Positions 11,890-22,000 of a DNA stretch of 64,000 nucleotides are shown here, piece by piece (the first letter of the stretch is position 1; the number at the start of each line of letters is the position of its first letter). The position numbers and the translations under genes are program-made. The notes under the pieces are model-generated. The model was given only the letters and a program-made list of their open reading frames with translations. It did no database searches and was not told where the DNA came from. Origin of the DNA: Tribonema minus (Eukaryota > Sar > Xanthophyceae > Tribonematales > Tribonemataceae); contig JAFCMP010000101.1 in the NCBI GenBank assembly GCA_017506865.1, positions 248,001 through 312,000 of the forward strand. The letters run 5' to 3'.

Positions 11890-13365
11890 TGCTCCTGCTG
11901 CTGCTGCTACTTCTGCTCCTGTGCTGCTGACGACTCCGCTGCTGATGCAATCCAAACAACAGACACACTCGCTGAGCATTGCCACGGTGACTGCGCAAGA
12001 GGTAGGAATCATGCTCTGCAAACCGAGGCGGCCAAACAGCGCTTGCACAACATGGCCAAGAGAAAAGTTGGGCTTAGCTTAGTGTGTCGCCTGTAAGAGA
12101 CATGTTGCCTCTTTCAAAACAAGGGCAAGATCAACTCGACGCACGCAGGAGGATGCGTGTGCGTGCAGGGGAAGGGTACTTCGTTCCAAAGCAGCCCCAT
12201 TCAAACCTTTTTAGATCGTGTCATGTCGAGGCGCTTGACGCCAAGCCTGCATGTCTCCATGCTTATGTAGGTCATGGGCCACCCCAACACAATGAACCTG
12301 ATGCTACACGAACGAACGAACTTTTTTGATATGCTTCAGCGAAAGCATGACGCATGTGCTTTGCGAAACCACCCGGCATGTCAATCGCCAGAGCAAAATC
12401 CTGCGCCGAGCGGTCACTACAGTTGCTGTACAGCTGGTGCCCACGACGGCGAAAAGATATGAGGCACGTGGTATCAACTAAATGTGACCGCTGTGATAGG
12501 TAACACCAGTCCAATGCGATCCGCGGCTAGCTGAACGTCCTCAAGAACCAATAACGACGTCGGAAGCAACACAAAGCACTCCGCACTACCATGCACCAAA
12601 ACCTCATTGCTGAATAATCATGTCCTGGTGAGGTATTGTTTGGGGGGAGCTACAGACGCACCTTCTGACAGGTGCAAATCGCAGTAGGATTGCTTTGAAG
12701 CAGGTGACGGCTAATCTTCCACAGCGCCAACCTTCACAACGCCAGTCCCACGCCTTCCTCCCGAGGCCTAAACAAAGATCTCTTTTCCTTTTTGTTGATT
12801 TGAATGTTTTGGCGCGCGATCCTGCAAACGAGCCTAACAGTAGCCAGAGCTACAGGATCGGGGCAGGTGCTTGCTGCGCTGCGTGCCCTGCGGCTGCTAC
12901 AGGTCCGCATCCACCTTATCCGCAAGCCTAGGGGCAGTCGTCGGCGTCGTCTGCGACAGCATTTTTTTTGGGGCAGCAACTTCAAGGTCCAACACCATCA
13001 TGATGGAGCATGCGCAGCAGCATGCGCAGCAGCAGCACAACCCGCAGTGGCAGGCAACGCAGCTGTTCCGTTGGCGGCTGCACACAGCAGTTCGCGGTCC
13101 CGGGGGGGGCTCTTTTGGGAGGGGGGCGCGTCACACTTGGTCAGAAAAACGGTTCAGGAAACGACAAAAGAAAAACGTTGACGACGTACGAAACGAGACA
13201 AGAGCCGATGGAGGCATGAACTCACGCCGTACTAACGGCGATGGTTACATTTGAAAAACGAGGGTTGCACCAGAAAGCTGTCTGAAACCGCAAATGTCCC
13301 GACGCACCTGCTGTTGCCATCCGCACCAGCAGCACTACCTTGCATCGCGTGCGGTCGGACGCGTC
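11789..13365. other. Divergent intergenic region between the PHD and KCTD-like genes
   Basis: About 1.6 kb separates two genes transcribed away from each other, so both promoters probably lie here. I see the CTG run at its left end, a short cagcagcatgcgcagcagca stretch near 13010, and a G7 run near 13105. No clear TATA box and no other gene are visible. Confidence 0.5.
11808..11890 (-). repeat. Long CTG/CAG microsatellite in the 5' region of the PHD gene
   Basis: About 25 uninterrupted CTG units lie just upstream of the chosen start codon (11788). If translation began at 11998 instead, this run would encode poly-Ser. More likely it is 5' UTR. Length polymorphism is expected. Confidence 0.9.
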
Positions 13366-14343
13366 ATGGGCCAGTCCCCGATTTCTCCAGTTGTAGAGCT
13401 GAATGTAGGCGGCACATTCTTTACGACAACACGCAGGTAAACAATTATCGTACAGTTATGGGGTTGAAACCTGCTCCAGCCAGCATACGCACACCATCTC
13501 ATTGAAAATACGGAGTCTTTTAAGTCTTACTTGAAAGCACTCGTGAATAGTACTGATGGAGGCAATGTCATATGCTGCTGGATTTTTTAGGTGCTTCACA
13601 TGTTCAAAATCACAGCCCGAGCATGAAGAGAAGAGCAACTTGAATCCACGTTGGCCTGTTCCCTGACTTGAGAGTATTCCGGTCGTGGCGGATTTATCGC
13701 AGTGTGTCTAAACATAGGTGACTGAAAACGCTGTCATCAACGACTCTTTGCCTCTCATTTTCGATGCGGTAGTTGCAGGTTCACTGGTGCAAGATGCTGT
13801 GCTGTGTCAAGCCTTGGGGCAATTGACGTGATGCGGGCCAATTTGGCATACACATCATGCGGCTGCACTGTGCTGTGGGCCACACACATGACCGAAGTTG
13901 CTGTCATACGACTTTGCTGTGTGCTATGACGCACTCATTTGCAGCCCACCACTGCGCGCCATGCTGAGCACTGCATGCATCCGGTCGTCCCCACGCCGCT
14001 GCCGCACGTCTGCCATTGCGTGTACGTGCACCGCAGCACCCTGGCAGCAGAACCCAATAGCATGCTGGCGCGCCTGGTATGGCACGGGCTTCGCAACAGC
14101 GCCCGGGACGCGCAGGGGCGCGTGTTCATCGACCGCGACGGCACGCACTTCGGCATCATCTTAGAGTACCTTCGCGACTGCCAGTGCGGCCATGACGACT
14201 ACGCTGTGCCCACTGACATGGGCGCGCGCGAACTCTGTGCGCTGCGGCGCGAGGCGCAGTTCTACGAGCTTGAGGGCCTGATGTTACTGCTTGACGCCGG
14301 GGCCGCCAGCGCCGGCGGAGGAGGCAGCACCAGGCCTTGCTGA
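13366..14343 (+). CDS. BTB/POZ (potassium-channel tetramerisation type, KCTD-like) protein
   Basis: Two exons: 13366-13436 and 14037-14343, GT-AG, joined in phase within an Arg codon to 125 residues plus stop. The start MGQSPISPVVELNVGGTFF is followed by TTTR, STLAAEPNSMLARL, then GRVFIDRDGTHFGIILEYLR and RELCALRREAQFYELEGL. This is the T1-type BTB signature (LNVGG, FxTTRSTL, FIDRDG, F..IL.YLR, EA.FY.L). Known KCTD proteins use this domain to oligomerise and often to recruit CUL3 ubiquitin ligase; the partner here is unknown. The domain starts almost at the initiator methionine. A conserved-looking tail continues in another frame to 14504, so this stop may be an error or an intron may be missed. 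Confidence 0.85.
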
Positions 14344-14504
14344 GGGTGCTCATGTGGTGTACAAACTGTTTCCAAGTTGGGAACGACTGGAAACTGATTG
14401 ATGTCAACAAAGAAATCCGCCAAGGCTGGGAGCTGGTCTCGACAGAATGTTCGGCTAACGGCGAAGTCATCTGTTTGCTGAAGATGACCAAGCCGATGAT
14501 GTAG
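14331..14504 (+). CDS. Possible C-terminal continuation of the KCTD-like protein, different frame
   Basis: Just after the BTB exon, another frame reads QALLRVLMWCTNCFQ, then VGNDWKLIDVNKEIRQGWEL, then VSTECSANGEVICLLKM and a stop at 14502-14504. The composition is balanced and the GWELVSTECS...VICLL pattern resembles the C-terminal tails of some KCTD proteins, which follow the BTB domain. It would join if one base were gained or lost in 14300-14340, or if an acceptor at 14333 (CAG/GCCTTG) were used from an unseen donor. Confidence 0.45.
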   Translation, partial: QALLRVLMWCTNCFQVGNDWKLIDVNKEIRQGWELVSTECSANGEVICLLKMTKPMM

Positions 14505-15639
14505 TCGCTCGATGTGCAGATAACCGCTCAGCAATAACTGCGCAAATTCAGACCATTTAGGCTGCTTGTGCCTTGACCAACTGGCTGCAGTCAGGTCAGG
14601 CTGAACTTCTTTGCTGCTGTCGCCTTTGTTGAAGGTAGACCCTAAAAAGTCCACACAACATTGCATGTCAAGTGTTCAGGCTACTGATACTAATGTACAC
14701 TCCTGCAACTGCGGCATCAACTGACAGCAATCCAAAACTCAATGGCATGCACCAGATGTTCCGGCACAAGAATGGCAGCATCATAGTGTGCATGCAGGCA
14801 TTTCAGCGCAGAAGGGCTGTGTTTGTGTCAGCTCTCAGCTCTGTGCATGTGTGGCCTACTGGCGCACAGGCACCGGTAGCAATGTCACATCAGCAGACAC
14901 AGAGCTTCATTTTAATATGCGGCAGTGGCTGACTAGGGCCCCGGACCCTGAAGCTTGCAGGCCGGCACAAGCCGTGTTAGCACGGGGAGGTTTGAAAGTG
15001 TGGCGCGCAGTCCTGCACACCCTCCTTTCCAAAACGCAAGCCCTAATTACAGTAGTCCACAATAGACTTCAGGCCGTACGTGGCGATACATGCATGGCTG
15101 TCCGAATGTTGAACATGTGGCAGTCCATGGCCACCAGCGGGGCTCACTATATGGGGCTCAGCGTGCTAGTAATTGACCAGCGAGGCCGGATTCATGCCAA
15201 TAGATTGTTGACGAAATCTGTCGTGTATAATATATCTATATACACCTCAGAGTGTGTCGGTGACAAGTGCAACCATGCGCATCGCATTCTTGTTTGATGG
15301 TGTGTTCAACGCAGGGCTGATTTGGAATTACTTTGTGACCTTTTGGCTTCTCCAGCTTGGTGGCCTGACTAAATTCCAATCCAGCGTCTGCTTCCATAGG
15401 TGCGCCAACGCGTGCCATGCTTGTACCTTGATGAAGCTCAGAACATGTAGGTCCAAGGGCCAATGCCACGCTCAATGTCAATGATCAACTCATCGAGTGC
15501 ACCACCACCCGTCTGTTTCGACCACCGTGCAGCTCATGGGCTTCTTGTGCGCTCAAGTGTGTGCTTCATCCTGGTCTTTAAGTTATTGCCGCACCACGGT
15601 AGGATATCTCATATGAGGAGCACCAGCACCTGCACCGGC

Positions 15640-15675
<36 letters not shown>

Positions 15676-16018
15676 CAGCAGCCGCGCCCGCGTTTCCCGG
15701 GATTCAGGTCAGTTCCCGGGACCTTTCTGAACTGTAACCTTCCCATTGAGCGAGCTGGGCTCGAGGCTGAGGCTCGAGGCTCGAGGTGTCCTGCTGGCGC
15801 GCCCTTGTCACGAGGCAGGCAAAGCTATGTCCTTCGTCAAGCGACAATGCTACCTGGTGCGTGCACTCGGCGTGGCTTGTGCGACTGGTCGTCGGCCGCC
15901 CCCGCTGTTCTAGCTGCTTGCATGCACCACGGGATCTTGCTGTGATGGCACATCATGCAGTTGTCACCCTTACTCTGATGCAATTGTCGCCATACACCTG
16001 TCCTCGCTGAGGAAGAAG
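14505..16018. other. Intergenic region upstream of the IQ gene
   Basis: No gene recognised. A 169-codon open frame at 14788-15297 has unremarkable composition and no motif. A CAG run is at 15643-15674, followed by a CCCGGGA direct repeat (near 15698 and 15715) and GGCTCGA repeats at 15749-15785. The segment just before 16019 is likely 5' UTR and promoter of the IQ gene. Confidence 0.45.
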
Positions 16019-19000
16019 ATGGCGGCCATGCTTAACAAACTGTTATCATGCGCGCCCAGTGCTGCTCGCTCTGACGCTTGCTGTCCTGCGTGCGCGCTGC
16101 AGCCGCCGCCACGAAGCCCTCAGCCCGAGGACGTCAACCCCTTCAGGTACATGAGGGCTGCTCCGTCAATTAGTGAAGCTTTTGAATCCGTGGCGGAAGC
16201 CGTGGACGACGGCAGCAGCTACCATGGCGCAGTGGGGAGCCCTCAAACAGAGAGCTCCGGGTGGTTCGCCAACGCTCAATCAGGCCAAGGCTGGGGATCG
16301 ACTGCGGGATTGCTGTCGGAGTCTCGATCCGTCTTCTCAGAGACGGCTGTGAGAGCGCAGCAGCAGCGGGTCCTCGTAGCCCTCAAGCAGATTGACAGGG
16401 AGCTCAGGCAGCGGGGCGCCGCCGCCGCTCGCGCGACAGCGCAGCGGCACGAGCAGAGCACGGTCCGGCTGCCGCCAGCGGCCAAGAAACGCCCTCACAC
16501 GGCGTCTCATGCAGGGCACAGACCCACCGAGCCTCTGTTTGGAGCGGCGACGCCAGTGGCAGCCCCGTACAGCAATGGCAGCAGCGCTCATGCGAGGCGC
16601 CGCCCGTGCACTGCGTCAGCGGCGTTCGCGCGCGCCGCGCCGCTGTGCGAAGCCCCGTCCGTGCAGTCGAGGGCCGAGCAGAGGCTGGCGCGCTGCGCGT
16701 CGGCGTACGTGTCCGGCGCCGCCTGCCGCCGCTGCCGCAGCAGCAGCAGCGGCGGCAACCGCACGAGAGGGGATGCGGAGGGGGCGATGGCGCGGCGGCG
16801 GCGTCCGCAGCCAGACTGCCTGAGCGCTGCTGGATCCGCGCTGCCTCACGCAATGCAGACCGTCTACCTATGGACGATGGCGCAAAATACTGCGCAGCAC
16901 TCGGCGGCAGCGGCAGCGGCGGCAGCAGCAGCGGCGGCAGCGGCTGCGCAAGGAGCGGAGGCGTGGGCGGCGCAGCAGCCGCCGTGTGCGGCAGAGTTCA
17001 TCGCGGCCGTGCCTTTCGCCTTGGGGGAGAGCTTGGCGGATGTGCGGTGGCGCGCAAAGGGGCAGGGGGCAGGGAGGTTACAAGACGCGTTCTCCTTTGC
17101 TTATACGGACGGCGTGCCCATTCTGCGGCGGCAGGAGGTGAGTGCTAGCAGCAGCAGCAGCAGCGGCAGCGGCGGCGGCAGCCGCAAAAGTACCACACAT
17201 CTGTTTGCTTAGTTGCTGTACTGTGCGATTGATCTTGAATGGTTCAACTCTTGTGCTACCATATGTTGTCTTAGTGGCATGTTTTTGAAAGCACGCCACT
17301 CTCGGTTTGCAGTATAGTGCAGCAATTAATATCTCCTCTTATCACAAGAGCTGTCCAAATGAGCCACTCTAGGATGCAGTGCCAGTGCAGCAACAAGTAC
17401 TGCCACTCATCGCAAGACGTGTGGAAACATTGCTGTCACATAGTGTGCTTTGCTGAGCAATGAAGCACCAAGTGGAGCCCAAGGACAACCTCTGTGCATG
17501 CTGCTCACTATGAGATGTGCCAGTTCTCAAGTGCCTCGTATTGCGACTGTAGCCAGTGGCGTGCCTCCGATCTGGGCTGCAAACGTACACTTCAAGTACG
17601 AGCGCAACAGCTCAGCTGCAACAGATGCATAATCACTCATATAGCGCGCCTTGCTTGCCTCTCCACTTCCGTGCAGCCTCTCCTGCTGGCGTCGTCCCTC
17701 GGCGCGCACCTGCTACTGCTGATGCCCGACAACCCCCCCAACAGCCGCCACAATGCAGTTACGCGACCCCAGCCCAGCAGGCGCGCCTCGCACGACGTGC
17801 GCTGCGACGCCGTCCGCAGCCTCTTCTCAGACGTCGGCACAGTGGAAGCGTGGAGCGTTGCTGCGAGCGCTGCCGCCGAAGAGGGCGCGCGCTGCGCGCC
17901 GGTCGGCGGCGGCGGCGCGGCTGCGCAGCGGCAGCGCCGCGCGGAGCACCTGCGGCGCATGCTCGCGTGGCGCGACGAGATGAGCACTGTCATCCAGGTA
18001 AGCCTTCGAGTCGGGCCAGTCGCTTTGCACTCTGCTTTATGATTCTAGAGTCTTCTGCTGTTGTATGTGCTGCTGCGTGCCACAGGGCCTGAACTCCGGC
18101 ATATATGCATCGTCACTATGCTGCGCCGTCGTTCAAAGCGCTTAGCTGACCGTGCACAGGCCCAGCAGGCCGCTGCAGCCTGCTCTTGGCCGCTCCCGCA
18201 GCCCAGACTCATTGTCACACTGCTGTGGGTGCCTCCACGTGCTTTCAACTTTTTACATGGCCCATGTCATTGCGGGTATCGTGCAGGCCCGATGGGCGCA
18301 CAGAGGCGTGCCACACGCGGCATATGCCCGACATCAACATACACGTTGTGATGCAACATTCACTGCCCAGTACAAGCACTTGCCCGAACCCCCCCCCCCC
18401 CCATCTCGCCATCTCAGTCACAGGTACCCTGACATATGACAAGCGCCTCAAGCGCAGCGCCCCTCGCCACGCCCCTGTCCGCCCCGCGCAGGCAGCGGTG
18501 CGCGGCCATCAGGGGCGTGCCGCGGCGCAGCGCCAGTTCCTCCGCCGCCGCGCGCAGCGCATTGCGCGCGCGCGCCGCGTCGCCCGCGCTGCCGTGCTCG
18601 CCGTCATCCTCTTCCTGCGCGCCGGCCGCCACCGCGCCATCCGCCGCGGCGCCGTGCGCACCGCCGTCGCCAGCGCTCAGCGGCTGGTCGCCGCGGCGAC
18701 GGCTGCCGCCGCCGCAATTGCCGCCGCCGCCGCCGCCGCCGCGCTGAAGCGCCAGCGCCAGGCAGCGGCGCTCAGCATACAGTGCTGGCGGCGGCGGCGC
18801 GCGGCGCTGTGCGAGGCGGCGTGGCGGCGGTGGCGGCGCGATGCCGCCACTGCCATTCAGTGCTGCCAGCGGCGACGCGTGGCGCGACGGAAGGCACGGT
18901 GGCGCCGGCGCCGCAGAGACGCCGCTGTCGTGGTTCAGTGCGCCCAGCGGCAACGCGCGGCGCGGCAGAAAGCGCGGTGGCACCAGCGCAGGCGCGGCGC

Positions 19001-22000
19001 AGCAACGATGATTCAGTGCTGCCAGCGACAACGCGCTGCGCGGCGGAAAGCGCAGTGGCACTGGCGCAGACGCCGTGCGGCGACAATGGTACAGTGTTGC
19101 GCGAGACAGCGAGCTGCGCGGCAAAATGCGCAGCGGCATCGCCGCCGCAGGGATGCTGCCACGGCCATTCAGTGCTGCCACCGACAGCGCGCGGCGCGGC
19201 AGAAGGCACAGTGGCACCGGCGGCGGCGCAATGCTGCCACCGTCATTCAATGTAGCCAGCGTCAGCATACTGCGCTGCACAAGGCGCAGTGGCACCGTCA
19301 CCGCAGGAATGCTGCCACCGCCATCCAGTGTTGCCAGCGACAGCGGGCTGCGCGGCGGAAGGCGGACTGGCATCGCCGTCGCAGGAGTGCCGCCACTTCA
19401 ATTCAGTGCTGCCAGCGACAGAGAGCTGCAAGGCGCAAAATGCAATGGCATCGGCAGCGGCGAGATGCTGCCACCGCCATTCAATGTTGCCAGCGACAGC
19501 GGGCCGCGCGGCGGATGACGCAGTGGCACCGCCGCCGCAGGAATGCCGCCACTGTTATTCAGTGCTGCCAGCGACAGAGGGCTGCGAGGCAGAAGGCGCA
19601 GTGGCACCGGCGGCGGCGAGACGCTGCCACCGCCATTCAATGTTGCCAGCGACAACGGGCTGCGAGGCGCAAGGCGCAATGGCACCGCCGCCGCAGGAAT
19701 GCCGCCACCTCTATTCAGTGCTGCCAGCGACAGCGAGCTGCGAGGCGCAAGGCACAGTGGCACCAGCGGCGGCGAGATGCTGCCACCGCCATTCAATGTT
19801 GCCAGCGACAGCAAGCTGCACGACGGAAGTCGCAGTGGCAGCAACGTTGCAGGAATGCCGCCACTTCCATTCAGTGCTGCCAGCGACAGAGGGCTGCAAG
19901 GCGCAAAATGCAATGGCACCGGCAGCGGCGAGATGCTGCCAACGCCATTCAGTGTTGCGCAAGACAGCGAGCTGCGCGGCACAAAGCACAATGGCACCGC
20001 CGCCGCAGGAATGCCGTCACTTCCATTCAGTGCTGTCAGCGACAGAGGGCTGCACGACACAGGGCGCAGTGGCACCGGCGGCGGCGAGATGCTGCCACCG
20101 CCATTCAGTGCTGCCAGCGACAAAGGGCTGCTAGGAGCAGGGCGCAGCGGCACCGCCGCCGCAGGGATGCCGCCACTGCCATTCAGTGTTGCCAGCGACA
20201 GAGGGCTGCAAGGCGCAAAACACAGTGGCACCGGCGGCGGCGCAACGCTGCCACCGCCATCCAATGTTGCCAGCGACAGCGTGCTGCGCGGCACAAAGCG
20301 CAGTGGCACCGGCAGCGGCGAGATGCTGCCATCCCCATTCAATGTTGTCAGCGACAACGAGCTGCGCGGCGCAAGGCGCAGTGGCACCGGCAGCGGCGAC
20401 ACGCTGCCACCGCCATTCAGTGTTGTGCGAGACAGCGAGCTGCACAGCACAAGGCGCAGCGAAACCGCCGCCGCAGGAATGCCGCCACTGCCATTCAGTG
20501 CTGCCAGCGACAGCGCGCAGCGTGGCACAATGCGCAGCGGAACCGGCGGCGACGAGCTGCTGCCACCGCCATTCAGTGCCTTGCAAGGCAGCATGCCGCA
20601 CGGTGCAAGGCGCAGAGGCACCGTCGCAGAAGGGACGCCGCCACTGCCATCCAGTGCTGCCAGCGCCAGCGCGCGGCGCGCCGGAGGGCGCAACGGCAGC
20701 GCCGCCGGAGACGCGCCGCCACCGCGATTCAGTGCTGCCAGCGCCAACGCGCTGTGCGGCAGACTGCGCAGCAGCGGCGGCGGAGAAGGCGTGCCGCCAT
20801 GACGTTGCAGCAGTGGGCAAGGCAGCGCTCGGCGCAGCGGCAGTTGAAGGTGCGGCGGCGACGACGGGATGCTGCCATCGCAATCCTGTGCTGCCAGCGT
20901 CAACGCACTGCGCGGCAGACCGCGCAACGGCGCCGGCGAAGAAGGCGTGCTGCCATGACGTTGCAGCAGTGGGCAAGGCAGCGCTCCGCGCAGCGGCAGT
21001 TGAGGTTGCGGCGGCGGCGGCGGGATGCTGCCATTGCGATCCAGTGCTGCGCACGCCGGTGCGCGGCGCGCGGCATGTTGAAGTGGCGCCGGCGCAGGAG
21101 GGACGCAGCGCAATGCATACAGGCAAGGGTAACCTACTAACCCTAACCCTAACCCTAAGGGAATCTGCATGTGTTGGGGCGCAGAGTCAGTGAAGTATGC
21201 GACGTTTCGTGACATGCGCTAGACTGAATCATTGCTTGCACTTCTTTAGTGTCACCAATAGATGCACAAAGGCTCGTTCTACAGCACATGCGTTGTTAAC
21301 TATAGTCTTGTCCATAGCAAGTCCCGGTCTACTGCGCACACTTGTGGTATCAAGCCCCCTATTGGCAGGGACTGATTGTCAAACCTGCAACTCAAACAAA
21401 GGTCAGCCATGCCTTGATGTGTGAACAGGCATACGTCACCATGTTATTGGGGATCCTCAAGGCCCTGGTTTAAGGGCCAACTTGCAGTATGATTTGTGGC
21501 AAACAACTGCCCTGTTGTTTGTTGTATGTCATAATGTGCGGCACATGATTGTTTGCAGTCAAGCGGTGAGCTCCGCTTGTTGTAACGCAGTTGCTTGTGC
21601 ATACCAGGTCATGCCCACTCACAAGCCAGCTTGAAGTTGACTTACATTTGTAGATCTTGCTCACCAAACAGTGCCCAATCATACTTCATAACTGCATTGT
21701 AGTATAGCGAAGGATTGCAAACAACCTTAAATTTCCAAGTACTTGGTACATGCTTTGCTTGATGTGAGTACAGTTTCTTAACTTGATGCAGCTAAGGTGC
21801 AATTCAGTGAGAGCATTGTACTCCGCAATCCTGGCCCCAGTGACACAGGCATATCCCATCGCTTACGTCCTTAGCAGCAGTGCCGACGTTCCACCTTTAG
21901 ACTTTTGCAGTTTCCCGTCTGAATTGCTCCTGGTCCACCTGTAGGCTTGTGCAGTTTCCCCATCTGAAGTGCTCCTGGTGTGCTGCCACATGCCGCATTC

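Noticed and set aside
11302..12048. Minus-strand poly-Ala/Ser frame overlapping PHD exon 1
   Set aside because: Shifted reading of the CAG run. The Gln frame ends at a donor that joins exon 2 in phase.
14262..14666. 134-codon minus-strand frame downstream of the KCTD-like gene
   Set aside because: It is the complement of the better-looking plus-strand tail (WKLIDVNKEIRQGWEL) and has no motif of its own, though I cannot fully exclude it.
14788..15297. 169-codon open frame on the plus strand
   Set aside because: No motif, no splice context and ordinary intergenic composition; likely chance.
15643..15945. Poly-Ala frame beside the CAG run upstream of the IQ gene
   Set aside because: Low complexity produced by the microsatellite; the next ATG with a long exon is at 16019.
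19398..21215. 605-codon minus-strand open frame across the IQ array
   Set aside because: It is a shadow of the 78-bp repeat: stop-free because the repeat is GC-rich and in phase. Its Leu/Pro/Gly-rich product has no domain, while the plus strand shows clear IQ motifs.
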